A DNA stretch of 64,000 nt from DATLWN01 sp963764315 (GTDB taxonomy: Bacteria > Pseudomonadota > Zetaproteobacteria > Mariprofundales > Mariprofundaceae). The stretch spans positions 124,001 through 188,000 of the forward strand of contig CAVXSB010000006.1 in assembly GCA_963764315.1 (NCBI GenBank), in the 5' to 3' direction. Of this stretch, positions 1 through 8,849 are shown one piece after another. Within the stretch, counting starts at the first letter, position 1; every line of letters begins with the position of its first letter. Under the pieces are notes generated by a model, which searched no databases, had not been told where the DNA came from, and was given only the letters and a program-made list of their open reading frames with translations. The position numbers were made by a program, and so were the translations under genes.

Positions 1-3000
1 TTTTCAGGTTCACTTCGTGATCGGACATGTCGACACCGGCCGAATTGTCGACGGCATCGGTGTTGATGCGGCCGCCTGCGCGCGCGAATTCCAGCCGCGC
101 CCGTTGTGTGAAGCCGAGGTTGCCGCCCTCGCCGACGACCCTGGCCCGCAGCTGGGCGCCGTCGATGCGCACGGCGTTGTTGGCCGGGTCCCGCACCTCG
201 GCGTGGCTCTCGTCGCTACCTTTGACATAGGTGCCGATGCCGCCGTTGTACAACAGATCCACCGGAGCGGCGAGCATGGCCTGGATCAGGGCCTGGCCGG
301 ACAGCGAGCCCGGCTTGATACCGAGTACGGCCGCCGCCTCATCGCCGATGGCGATGCGCTTGGCGCTGCGCTCGAATACGCCGCCACCGGCGCTGATCAG
401 CGAGACGTCGTAGGTGTTCCATCCGCCTCCCTGTGCAAACAGGCGCTGGCGCTCGGCGTAAGCGCGCTCCGTATCCGGGTCGGGATCGAGGAAGATATGC
501 CGGTGGTTGAAGGCGCCGATGAGGCGAAGGTTCGGGTTCAGCAGCATGCCGTTGCCGAGCACGTCCCCACCCATATCGCCGATGCCGATGGCGCTCAGCC
601 CATCGTGCCAGGCATCGATGCCGAGATGGGCGAAATGGTGGGCGATGCAGACCCAGGCGCCGCGGGCGGTGATGCCGATCTGTTTGTGGTCGTAGCCGTG
701 GGAACCGCCGCTGGCGAAGGCATCGTCGAGCCAGTATCCGGCCAGTCGCGCCTCCGCGTTGGCCAGGTCCGAGTAGCGTGCCGTTCCCTTGTCGGCGGCC
801 ACCACCAGGTAGGGATCGTCGACGTCATCGGCATCGATGCGGATGCCGGCCGGCGGCACGGATGTCTGATGCTCGCGGTTATCGGTCAGCGTCAGCAGGG
901 CCCGGATGAAGGCCTGGTACTGCGCGCGCACGAAATCGGGGGCATCGCCGCCGCGTACGACGAAGCCGCCCTTGGCCCCCGTCGGCACGATTTGCCCGTT
1001 CTTGACCACCTGCGTCGTCATCAGCTCCAGCACCTCGGTGCGGAAATCGGCCGGACGGTCGGAGTAGCGGATGCCGCCGCGGGCGATGGGGCCGGCGCGC
1101 AGGTGTACCCCCTCGACATGCACCCCGTGCACGAAAATCTCCCGATACGGTGCGGGGGCCGGCATAATGGCGATGCGGCCCGGCATGATCTTGATGGCCA
1201 CCGGTTCGTCGGGTTCGCGGGTATAGGCGTTGGTGCGTACGCTGGCTCCGACCAACTCCCCCATGGCGCGGAACCAGCGGTCGTCGGTCAGGTTCGTGAT
1301 CGCATCCAGGGCCTTGTCGAACTCCAGCCTCGCCTGGGCCTCGTAGCTGGCGGGCATGGCCGGGCGGTGGCGTGCCTCGAACAGGCGGTACAGATGGGCG
1401 GCGGCATGGGGATGCCGGCGTAGCATGTCGTTCATCGGCGTCGGGGCGGCATCGGGCAGGACCTGGATCAGATGGTTGCGCAGGGTGATGATGACGGCGA
1501 TCTGGTCGATGGTCAGCCCGCCGCTGACCAGCAGGGCATTGGCCGGATCATCGTCGGCGGTGTCGGACAACACGCGCTCCAGTCCGGCCTGCAGGCGCCC
1601 AAGATCGTCCAGGATAAGCTGCTGAGGCAGCTGGCAGCTGATGCTGGAGATATACACCCGACGGGGTTCGTCGCCGAATTCGACCACCGCCTCGCGGATG
1701 GCGGTCAGGCCAAGGTACTGGATGGACGTGACCAACTGGCCGAGCAGCACCGGTTCGCGGGTGACGATGTGGAACTCGATCTCACCGTCCCTGAGCCGCG
1801 CCGTGACCTGTGGCTGGCCCGTGGCCAGCACCTGATCGCGCGCCTGCAGATCATGCGTGAACTGTTCGGGCGGGAAGATCTCCGCATAGACGGGTGTCAG
1901 GCTGTCCAGCGTCTGTAGCGCCTCGGGCACCTGGATGCTGCGGAAAAGCTGCAGGGTGGCGGCCTTGGCCAGATCCTTCCAGAACAGGATGCAGGTGCCG
2001 AGAGCCTGCTCGAGTGCGGGCATGCGGGAGGCCACCGTCTTCCCATCCCCGGCGTCGCAGCTGAACAATACGATGCGGTGCTGGCCGGTGCCGAAGCCCT
2101 CGTGGTCGTACACCGTCATACCTTGGTCCTGGCAATGTCGGCGCAGGCAGGCCAGCACATTCGGGCTGTAGCGATTGGCCGGCAAGGCGATGGCCAGCCA
2201 GCCGATGCCGCCGAAGCGCGGCGGGATGTAACGGGCGATGAGGCCGGTGTCCCCGGTCATGTCCGCCATGGCCTTCAGCGGCTCCAGCCAGTCGGCCGGC
2301 TCGGTGGACAGCAGGGCTGGCTTGGGCATGCGGTCGAACAGGGTGCGCAGCTCGCGGCGGTAGAAGGTGGACTGGCGCAACAGCGGCCGGCTCTCGATGG
2401 CCTGCCAGTGCTGCTCCAGCATCGGCGTCTGACTGGCATTGATGTAGCGGGCGCTACGCGAGAAATGGCCGAGCAGCACCATGCTGTCCAGGCCGTTCGC
2501 CACCGGCCAGCTGATGCGCACGACTTCCAGCGTTGCCGGGCTGTACAGGTGCTGATGTGCGGTGGGCAGCGGCAGCCACTCTAGCCCCGGGGTCTTGGCT
2601 TCGGGCAGTCGCTCCAGTTCGGCCAGGATGGTGCCGGCGACGCGGTCCACGCTGCGCCGGTCGCGCAGCACGCCCAGGCGGGTGCTGCCATGCCTGAGCC
2701 CGAACATCAGGTATTTGTCGTCCAGCATCCAGTTCAGCAGCGCCGCATCCTCGGGGTGGGTCAGCGAAAGCCCTGTTGCAGCCATCCTGAGCTTGTCGTG
2801 CATGGCCGGGAAGTCGCGCACGGAGATATCGACGGCATGGAGTACGGCGCGCAGGTCGGAGACCAGTGCGTTCAGGTCCGGCACCAGCGTGGCGGAGACG
2901 TGCAGGGCGATGAACATGATGTTCTGGCTGTGGTCCATGCCCGGCCGGTACAGGCCGATGGTGCATTGGTCCCCATCGCATTCCTGGTGGGCGATCAGGG

Positions 3001-3352
3001 TCTGCAGGGCCAGCGGAGCGACGCCGCGCTGTTGCAGGTAGCCCTTGACGGCATCCAGGTAGAAGGCCTGGTCGGGACAGCGGATGCACAGCATATGACG
3101 GTGCAGCCAGCCATGGCTCAGCGTGCGGGCACGTATCTCCACACGGCTGGAGCGCCCGCGCCTCGGGGGTGTGGCCGCCAGCTGCAGGAAATCGTGCACC
3201 AGGGTGGCGCCGATGCGGGGGTGAGGCAGGGTGTACTGCTGCTGTGCGGCAGCCTCGGTGAGCAATTCGATCAGCTGGGATCGCAAGCGTCGCATGGGGG
3301 CGAGCATAGCCGCTCTTGCGCGGAAATTCTCCACCTGATCCGCCATGCCCAT
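1..3352 (-). CDS. NAD-specific glutamate dehydrogenase, large type (3' end missing)
   Basis: Oxidative deamination of glutamate to 2-oxoglutarate and ammonia with NAD+, cytoplasmic. The minus frame is open from about 3352 to the left edge (about 1117 codons); the family is near 1600 residues, so roughly 500 C-terminal residues lie outside. Translation shows family blocks such as GAKGGFVVR, DMGGDVLGNGML, NGGIGTYVK, VVGEGGNLGFTQ and GGRINTDAVDNSAGVD near the edge, the dehydrogenase core. The N-terminal part is the poorly conserved regulatory half. In-frame ATGs occur at 3352, 3346, 3307 and 3295; a GGGGGAG lies about 10 bases before 3352, so that start is chosen, with moderate doubt. It is divergent from radC and the hydrogenase operon, with a gap of about 60 bp. 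Confidence 0.93.
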   Translation of the reverse strand, partial: MGMADQVENFRARAAMLAPMRRLRSQLIELLTEAAAQQQYTLPHPRIGATLVHDFLQLAATPPRRGRSSRVEIRARTLSHGWLHRHMLCIRCPDQAFYLDAVKGYLQQRGVAPLALQTLIAHQECDGDQCTIGLYRPGMDHSQNIMFIALHVSATLVPDLNALVSDLRAVLHAVDISVRDFPAMHDKLRMAATGLSLTHPEDAALLNWMLDDKYLMFGLRHGSTRLGVLRDRRSVDRVAGTILAELERLPEAKTPGLEWLPLPTAHQHLYSPATLEVVRISWPVANGLDSMVLLGHFSRSARYINASQTPMLEQHWQAIESRPLLRQSTFYRRELRTLFDRMPKPALLSTEPADWLEPLKAMADMTGDTGLIARYIPPRFGGIGWLAIALPANRYSPNVLACLRRHCQDQGMTVYDHEGFGTGQHRIVLFSCDAGDGKTVASRMPALEQALGTCILFWKDLAKAATLQLFRSIQVPEALQTLDSLTPVYAEIFPPEQFTHDLQARDQVLATGQPQVTARLRDGEIEFHIVTREPVLLGQLVTSIQYLGLTAIREAVVEFGDEPRRVYISSISCQLPQQLILDDLGRLQAGLERVLSDTADDDPANALLVSGGLTIDQIAVIITLRNHLIQVLPDAAPTPMNDMLRRHPHAAAHLYRLFEARHRPAMPASYEAQARLEFDKALDAITNLTDDRWFRAMGELVGASVRTNAYTREPDEPVAIKIMPGRIAIMPAPAPYREIFVHGVHVEGVHLRAGPIARGGIRYSDRPADFRTEVLELMTTQVVKNGQIVPTGAKGGFVVRGGDAPDFVRAQYQAFIRALLTLTDNREHQTSVPPAGIRIDADDVDDPYLVVAADKGTARYSDLANAEARLAGYWLDDAFASGGSHGYDHKQIGITARGAWVCIAHHFAHLGIDAWHDGLSAIGIGDMGGDVLGNGMLLNPNLRLIGAFNHRHIFLDPDPDTERAYAERQRLFAQGGGWNTYDVSLISAGGGVFERSAKRIAIGDEAAAVLGIKPGSLSGQALIQAMLAAPVDLLYNGGIGTYVKGSDESHAEVRDPANNAVRIDGAQLRARVVGEGGNLGFTQRARLEFARAGGRINTDAVDNSAGVDMSDHEVNLK

Positions 3353-3413
3353 TTGACGCCATCTCCCCCATCGGCTTACATACCCTGAGGCTTCCGACGG
3401 CGCGGAGGCGAAC

Positions 3414-4085
3414 ATGGTCGGCGACAAGGGTCATCGTGAGCGCCTGCGGCAACGCTTTGCTGCCAACGGTTTCGACGACTTCCACGATTACGAGGTCGTG
3501 GAGCTATTGCTTACCTATGCCATCCCGCGTGCCGACGTGAAGTCGGTCGCCAAGCGTCTGCTCCATGTCTTCGGTACCCTGGCCGGGGTGTTCGATGCCC
3601 CGGTTACCGAGCTGGTGCAGATCGAAGGGGTCGGCGAGAAGGCGGCGGTGTTTTTGAGCCTGGTGCGCAATGTGGAGATGCGCTACCTGGCCAGCGATCT
3701 GCCGGGCAAGTCGGTGTTCGACCGGCCGGATAAGGTGAAGGCGCATCTGCGCCTGCTGGTGCAGGGCAGGGGCATGGAGTGTTTCGGGGCCGTCTTCACC
3801 GACCAGCAGCATCGGCATCTGGCCACGCAGGTCATGTTCGAGGGGACGGTCGACCGTACGGCGGTGTATCCGCGCAACCTGATCAAGCGGGCGTTGGAGC
3901 TTGATGCCAAGGGGCTGATCCTGTTCCATAATCATCCGGGCGGTACGCCGCGGCCGAGTCGGGAGGATGTGCAGCTGACGCGCCAGATCGAGCAGGCCGG
4001 CGAGTCGCTGGATATCCGGGTGCTCGACCACTTCCTGATCGCCGGCAGGGAGGTGCTCTCATTCAAGGAGCAGGGTTGGGTCTAG
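3414..4085 (+). CDS. radC: RadC family JAB/MPN-domain protein
   Basis: 223 residues, the usual RadC length. The N-terminal half has the helix-hairpin-helix region (QIEGVGEKAAVFL, about residues 69-81). The C-terminal half is the JAB1/MPN metalloprotease-like domain with the HxHx7-10D signature seen as HNHPGGTPRPSRED near residue 170. RadC was named for DNA repair but its biochemical role is not settled. The ATG is preceded by GGAGG. It ends 19 bases before hypA on the same strand with no visible terminator, so it may be the first gene of the hydrogenase transcript. Confidence 0.93.
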   Translation: MVGDKGHRERLRQRFAANGFDDFHDYEVVELLLTYAIPRADVKSVAKRLLHVFGTLAGVFDAPVTELVQIEGVGEKAAVFLSLVRNVEMRYLASDLPGKSVFDRPDKVKAHLRLLVQGRGMECFGAVFTDQQHRHLATQVMFEGTVDRTAVYPRNLIKRALELDAKGLILFHNHPGGTPRPSREDVQLTRQIEQAGESLDIRVLDHFLIAGREVLSFKEQGWV

Positions 4086-4104
4086 AGCGGGGACGGAGGC
4101 AGCG

Positions 4105-4446
4105 ATGCATGAGATCTCGCTGTGCGAGAGTGTGGTGCAGATGATCGAGGAACAGGCGGAGATCCAGGGCTACAGGCGGGTACGGACCGTACGCCTCGAG
4201 ATCGGGCGGCTGGCCGGCGTGGAGATCGAGGCCATGCGCTTCGGCTTTTCGGCGGTGGCCAGCGGCACTATCGCCGATGGTGCGAGCCTGGATATCGTCG
4301 AGATTCCGGGTACGGCTCACTGTCCGCATTGCCGGTGTGAGGTCGGTGTGGAGCAGCGCTTCGATGTCTGCCCCCGCTGCGGCCGGGGGCCGCTGGCGCT
4401 GACGGGCGGCGACCGCATGCGGGTGCTGGAACTGGAGGTGGAATGA
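4105..4446 (+). CDS. hypA: Hydrogenase nickel incorporation protein HypA
   Basis: 113 residues. HypA works with HypB to insert nickel into the [NiFe] hydrogenase large subunit. It starts MHEISLCESVVQMIE, the conserved N-terminus whose His2 is a nickel ligand in the family. The zinc site is visible as CPHC and CPRC in the C-terminal third (residues about 73-94). The start has GGAGG eight bases upstream. The stop overlaps hypB (ATGA-type junction), indicating translational coupling in the hyp-hox operon. Confidence 0.97.
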   Translation: MHEISLCESVVQMIEEQAEIQGYRRVRTVRLEIGRLAGVEIEAMRFGFSAVASGTIADGASLDIVEIPGTAHCPHCRCEVGVEQRFDVCPRCGRGPLALTGGDRMRVLELEVE

Positions 4447-5237
4447 TGTGTACGACATGCGGATGCGGCGAGGGGGAGACGACGATCGAGGGCCATGATC
4501 ATCACCATCACACGCATCGCCTGCTCGATTACGGCAAGGGCCCGGCCGGCGGCCAGGCGCCGGGCCTGAGCCAGGCGCGCATGGTGCGTATCGAGCAGGA
4601 TATCCTGGCCAAGAACGACGGCTACGCCGGGGATAACCGGCACTGGCTTTCCGGCCGCGCCATCACGGCCCTGAACCTCGTTTCCAGCCCGGGCTCCGGC
4701 AAGACGACGCTGCTCACGCGCACCCTGAACGATCTGAAGGGGCGGGTGCCGATGGCGGTCATCGAGGGCGACCAGCAGACGAGTGTTGACGCCGAGCGCA
4801 TCCGCGCCACCGGGGCAAGGGCGCTGCAAATCAACACCGGCAAGGGCTGCCATCTGGATGCGCATATGGTCGGCCACGCCATCGAGGCACTCGCGCCTGC
4901 AGCGGGCAGCCTGCTGTTCATCGAGAACGTCGGCAATCTCGTCTGCCCTTCCGCCTTCGATCTCGGCGAGGCGCACAAGGTCGTCATCCTTTCGGTCACC
5001 GAGGGCGAGGACAAACCGCTGAAATACCCGGACATGTTCGCCGCCGCCGGCCTGATGCTGCTGAACAAGGTCGACCTGTTGCCGCACCTGACCTTCGATG
5101 TCGAGCGCTGCCTCGAATATGTCCGGCGCGTCAACCCGCAGATGCGGGTGCTGCCGGTATCGGCGGTCAGTGGCGCCGGCATGGATGCCTGGTACGGCTG
5201 GCTCATGGGTATCCACGATGCCCGACGCGCGGCCTAG
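4443..5237 (+). CDS. hypB: Hydrogenase nickel-inserting GTPase HypB
   Basis: 264 residues. SIMIBI-class GTPase that delivers nickel to the hydrogenase large subunit. The N-terminus carries the high-affinity nickel motif CTTCGC and a short histidine-rich stretch (HDHHHHTH, residues 18-25), which may store nickel. The P-loop is SSPGSGKTTLL near residue 80; IEGD, ENVGNLVCP and NKVDLLP are the other G-protein motifs. Two ATGs in tandem (4443, 4446) could serve as start. It overlaps hypA and is followed by hypC after 3 bases. Confidence 0.97.
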   Translation: MMCTTCGCGEGETTIEGHDHHHHTHRLLDYGKGPAGGQAPGLSQARMVRIEQDILAKNDGYAGDNRHWLSGRAITALNLVSSPGSGKTTLLTRTLNDLKGRVPMAVIEGDQQTSVDAERIRATGARALQINTGKGCHLDAHMVGHAIEALAPAAGSLLFIENVGNLVCPSAFDLGEAHKVVILSVTEGEDKPLKYPDMFAAAGLMLLNKVDLLPHLTFDVERCLEYVRRVNPQMRVLPVSAVSGAGMDAWYGWLMGIHDARRAA

Positions 5238-5240
5238 GCC

Positions 5241-5465
5241 ATGTGTCTGGCGCTGCCGGCGAAGCTTGTTCTCCTGGATGAGGCGGCACAGCTGGCCACG
5301 GTCGAATTGGGCGGGGTGCGCCAAGAGGTGTCGCTGGCCCTGGTCGAGGATGTTGAACTCGGGGATTACCTGTTGATCCATGTCGGCTATGCGCTGCAGC
5401 GGCTGTCCGAGGAGGAGGCGATGCGCACGCTGGCCATGTTCGATGCGCTCGAGGCCGGCACGTGA
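5241..5465 (+). CDS. hypC: Hydrogenase maturation chaperone HypC
   Basis: 74 residues, normal for the HypC/HybG/HupF family. It begins MCLALPAKL; the conserved Cys2 contacts HypD and the large-subunit precursor during delivery of the Fe(CN)2CO unit. Because this locus makes a single hydrogenase, it is likely the dedicated chaperone of HoxH. Its stop overlaps the GTG start of hypD. Confidence 0.95.
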   Translation: MCLALPAKLVLLDEAAQLATVELGGVRQEVSLALVEDVELGDYLLIHVGYALQRLSEEEAMRTLAMFDALEAGT

Positions 5466-6580
5466 GATATGTCGACGAGTTCCGCGACGGTACGCGGGCA
5501 CGGGCGCTGGCCGGAGCGATTCGCCGCGAGGCCGATACCGGCAGGTCCTACCGGCTGATGGAGTTTTGCGGTGGGCATACGCACGCCATCTTCCGCTTTG
5601 GGCTGCAGGCGCTGATGCCGGACAATGTCGGCTTCGCGCATGGGCCGGGATGCCCCGTCTGCGTGCTGCCGACCGGGCGACTCGATGCCGCCATCGCCCT
5701 GGCGCGCGAGCACGACGTCATCCTTTGTACCTATGGCGATCTGATGCGCGTGCCGGCCTCCGGGCGCACGAGCATGCTGAAGGCTAGGGCCGCCGGCGCC
5801 GATATTCGCATGGTGGTTTCCACGCGCGATGCCCTGGCCATCGCCCGCAACCATCCGGCACGGCAGGTGGTGTTCTTCGCCATCGGCTTCGAGACGACGA
5901 CGCCGCCGACCGCCGTCGCCTTGCGACAGGCCAGACAACAGGGATTGAAGAACTTCAGCGTGTTCTGCAACCATGTGCTGACGCCGCCGGCCCTGAACCA
6001 CATTCTTGGCGACGATGCAGTCGAGATCGACGGCGTGCTGGGGCCGTCGCACGTCAGTACCATCATCGGCAGTGCGGCCTACGAGCCCTGTGCGGCGGCG
6101 TTCGCCATGCCCGTGGTCATCGCCGGCTTCGAGCCGCTGGACGTCATGCAATCGGCGCTGATGCTGATCCGGCAGATCAACACCGGCCGCCATACGGTGG
6201 AGAATGAGTATACGCGGGTAGTGACGCGGCATGGGAATGTGAAGGCACAGGCCCTGATGGCCGAAGCCTTCGAGATTCGGCCGTCCTTCGAGTGGCGCGG
6301 CCTGGGCATGCTGGAACGCAGCGCCCTGGCCGTCGCCGAGGCCTATGCCGAGTTCGATGCCGAGCGGCGCTTTGCCATGCCCGCCATCGCCGGTACCGAG
6401 ACTAAGGGCTGCCTGTGCCCCTCGGTGCTGCGTGGCATCGCCAAGCCCACGGACTGCAAGCTGTTCGGTACTGCCTGCACCCCGTCGAATCCGCTCGGGG
6501 CCTGCATGGTCTCCTCCGAAGGGGCCTGCGCCGCCTACTGGAGCTATGGGCGCTTTCGCCTGCCTGCCGCGGCCGCATGA
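5462..6580 (+). CDS. hypD: Hydrogenase iron-cyanide/CO assembly protein HypD
   Basis: 372 residues. HypD is the scaffold on which the Fe(CN)2CO group is built with HypC. Visible family motifs: FCGGHTHAIFRFG (about residue 38), GPGCPVCVLP, GFETTTPPTA, and the C-terminal cysteine set TKGCLCPSVL...DCKLFGTACTP...GACMVSSEGAC that binds [4Fe-4S]. The start is GTG at 5462, overlapping the hypC stop by four bases, so translation is coupled. The 3' end overlaps hypE as ATGA. Confidence 0.97.
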   Translation: MRYVDEFRDGTRARALAGAIRREADTGRSYRLMEFCGGHTHAIFRFGLQALMPDNVGFAHGPGCPVCVLPTGRLDAAIALAREHDVILCTYGDLMRVPASGRTSMLKARAAGADIRMVVSTRDALAIARNHPARQVVFFAIGFETTTPPTAVALRQARQQGLKNFSVFCNHVLTPPALNHILGDDAVEIDGVLGPSHVSTIIGSAAYEPCAAAFAMPVVIAGFEPLDVMQSALMLIRQINTGRHTVENEYTRVVTRHGNVKAQALMAEAFEIRPSFEWRGLGMLERSALAVAEAYAEFDAERRFAMPAIAGTETKGCLCPSVLRGIAKPTDCKLFGTACTPSNPLGACMVSSEGACAAYWSYGRFRLPAAAA

Positions 6581-7605
6581 GCACCCGCCTCGACATCCGG
6601 CAGGGCGTCGTGGAGATGGCTCACGGCAGCGGCGGGCGTGCCATGGCGCAGCTCATCGATGGGCTGTTCATTCGCCACCTCGATAACGCCTGGCTGCGTC
6701 AGGGCAACGATGCGGCGACCTTCCCCGTATCCGCGGGGCGCATGGTGGTAAGCACCGATGCGCATGTGATCTCGCCGCTGTTCTTCCCGGGCGGCGATAT
6801 CGGCGCGTTGTCCGTGCACGGCACGATCAACGACCTGGCCATGATGGGCGCCGCGCCCAGCTACCTGTCGGCCGCCTTCATCCTCGAGGAGGGGCTGCCG
6901 CTACGCGATCTCGATCGTATCGTCGCCAGTATGGCTTTGGCCTGCCGCGAAGCGGGGGTGCCGGTCGTGGCGGGCGATACCAAGGTCGTCGAGCGCGGCA
7001 AGGGTGACGGCGCGTTCATCACCACCACCGGTATCGGTGTGGTGCCCGATGGGGTCGAGATCGCCGGTGATCAGGCCCGGCCGGGGGACGCCATCCTGCT
7101 TAGCGGCGGCATCGGCGATCATGGCGTGGCCGTGATGTCGTGCCGCGAGCAGTTGGCCTTCGACACCGAGATCCGATCGGACTCGGCCCCATTGCACCGG
7201 CTGGTGGCGGCTATGGTCGCGGCGGTGCCGGGCATCCGCTGCCTGCGCGATCCGACGCGCGGCGGGCTGGCTACGGCGCTCAACGAGCTGGCCGTACAGT
7301 CGGGCGTGGGCATGCGTGTGGAGGAGGGGGGTATCCCGGTGGCGCCGCAGGTGCGTGCCGCCTGCGAGCTCCTGGGGCTGGATCCGTTGTACGTGGCCAA
7401 CGAGGGCAAGCTGGTCTGCATCTGCGATGCAGGGGACGCCGAGCGCCTGCTTGCGGTGATGCGCGGGCATGCGCTGGGGCGGAATGCCGCCCTCATCGGG
7501 CATGTCGTCGATGATGCCCAACATCTGGTGCAGATGAAGACGGTATTCGGCGGCGATCGCATCGTCGACCGGTTGGCCGGCGAACAGCTGCCGAGGATCT
7601 GCTAG
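6577..7605 (+). CDS. hypE: Hydrogenase maturation protein HypE (carbamoyl dehydratase)
   Basis: 342 residues. HypE dehydrates the thiocarbamoyl group made by HypF to a thiocyanate for cyanide-ligand synthesis, ATP-dependent, PurM-like fold. The sequence has MAHGSGGRAMAQLI at the N-terminus, DPTRGGLATALNELA in the middle, and the conserved C-terminal tail ending PRIC whose terminal Cys carries the carbamoyl group. The reading frame is open further upstream inside hypD, but the ATG at 6577 forms an ATGA overlap with the hypD stop and matches the family N-terminus. Confidence 0.96.
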   Translation: MSTRLDIRQGVVEMAHGSGGRAMAQLIDGLFIRHLDNAWLRQGNDAATFPVSAGRMVVSTDAHVISPLFFPGGDIGALSVHGTINDLAMMGAAPSYLSAAFILEEGLPLRDLDRIVASMALACREAGVPVVAGDTKVVERGKGDGAFITTTGIGVVPDGVEIAGDQARPGDAILLSGGIGDHGVAVMSCREQLAFDTEIRSDSAPLHRLVAAMVAAVPGIRCLRDPTRGGLATALNELAVQSGVGMRVEEGGIPVAPQVRAACELLGLDPLYVANEGKLVCICDAGDAERLLAVMRGHALGRNAALIGHVVDDAQHLVQMKTVFGGDRIVDRLAGEQLPRIC

Positions 7606-8849
7606 TGCCGGCCGGCTCAAGCCTCGCGAATGATATGTCCGTCTTTGTATTGCCAAGGGAAATGACCGAGGCGCCGGCCGTACTGGCGATGGGCGGTGAA
7701 CTGAAAAGCAGCTTCTGCCTGCTCAGCCATGGCCGGGCTATGCTGTTCGATGCGATGGGCGACCTTGAACAGGCTGATGTCTTCAGGGCCTATGGCGCAA
7801 CCCTCGAACAAGCCTGCGCGGCGCATGGATTCAGGCCCAAGCATATCGCCACCGATATGCATCCCGACTATCTGTCCACGCAGATGGGGCAAAGACTGGC
7901 CGAACGGTACGGCATCGGGGTGACGCCGGTGCAACACCATCATGCGCATATCGCCGCTTGCCTGGCCGAACACGTATGGCCGATGGACGGGACACCCGTG
8001 CTGGGTATCGCGCTGGACGGCCTGGGCTACGGTGCGGACGGTACGATCTGGGGGGGCGAATTCCTGATGGCGGATTATCGCGGCTTCACCCGGCTGGCCT
8101 GTTTCCAGCCCGTGGGTATGCCCGGAGGAGCCCAGGCCATCCGCCAGCCGTGGCGCAATACCCTAGCGCACCTGCATGCCTGCGGCTGGGAGGACATCGT
8201 TGCCGATTTCGGGGATACGGACATCGTCCGCTACCTCCGTGGCAAGCCGCTGTCGGTCCTCCAGGCCATGCTGGAGCGTGGGCTCAACACACCTCAGGCC
8301 TCCTCGGCCGGGCGCCTGTTCGATGCGGTGGCTGCCTGTCTCGGCATCCATCGGGACTTCGTGGCCAGCGAGGGTGAAGCCGCCATCGCGCTTGAGCGCA
8401 TGGCCACGACGGCCATGGCGCAGGCGGCAGACGAGGCCTACCCCTTCGGCGTCGAAACGTCCCCGGACGGGCTGTGGCAGCTGACGTGGAAGCCGTCGTG
8501 GCGCGCCTTGCTGGGCGATGTGTCGCAGGGTGTGGACACGGCGCGCATGGCGGCCCGGTTCCACCACACCCTCATCGCGGCGATCACGGAGTTGGGAATG
8601 AGGCTTTGCCGGCAGCATGATCTGACCACGGCGGTGCTCTCCGGCGGCGTGTTCCAGAACCGACTGCTGCGCGAAGGGGTGTGTCGCGCCCTTGAGGCCA
8701 ATGGCCTGCAGGTGCTGATGCCCGAGCGCGCCCCGGCCCACGACGGGGGGCTGGCGCTGGGGCAGGCGGCGGTGGCGGCGGCCAGGATGCGCATGCTCTA
8801 CAATGCTGAGAAAGGAGCCAGGCATGGACGCGGACAGCAACGCGCATAG
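7605..8849 (+). CDS. hypF: Short HypF-like protein, Kae1-like carbamoyltransferase domain only
   Basis: 414 residues from GTG 7605 (overlapping the hypE stop) or 404 from ATG 7635. Full HypF is about 750 residues: acylphosphatase, zinc fingers, YrdC and Kae1-like domains. Here only the last is present, seen as AVLAMGGELKSSFCLL, MHPDYLST, QHHHAHIAACLAEH, GIALDGLGYGADGTIWGGE, SSAGRLFDAVAA and LSGGVFQNRLL. The gene begins directly at this domain and hypE ends normally upstream, so it is not a frameshift remnant. A naturally short HypF1 is known in Ralstonia eutropha, which also has HoxFUYH. How carbamoyl phosphate is processed here is unclear; a separate acylphosphatase lies at 52963-53241. Confidence 0.88.
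   Translation: MPAGSSLANDMSVFVLPREMTEAPAVLAMGGELKSSFCLLSHGRAMLFDAMGDLEQADVFRAYGATLEQACAAHGFRPKHIATDMHPDYLSTQMGQRLAERYGIGVTPVQHHHAHIAACLAEHVWPMDGTPVLGIALDGLGYGADGTIWGGEFLMADYRGFTRLACFQPVGMPGGAQAIRQPWRNTLAHLHACGWEDIVADFGDTDIVRYLRGKPLSVLQAMLERGLNTPQASSAGRLFDAVAACLGIHRDFVASEGEAAIALERMATTAMAQAADEAYPFGVETSPDGLWQLTWKPSWRALLGDVSQGVDTARMAARFHHTLIAAITELGMRLCRQHDLTTAVLSGGVFQNRLLREGVCRALEANGLQVLMPERAPAHDGGLALGQAAVAAARMRMLYNAEKGARHGRGQQRA

Noticed and set aside
17..1423. A 468-codon plus-strand open frame at the left edge
   Set aside because: The minus strand encodes conserved NAD-glutamate dehydrogenase blocks throughout.
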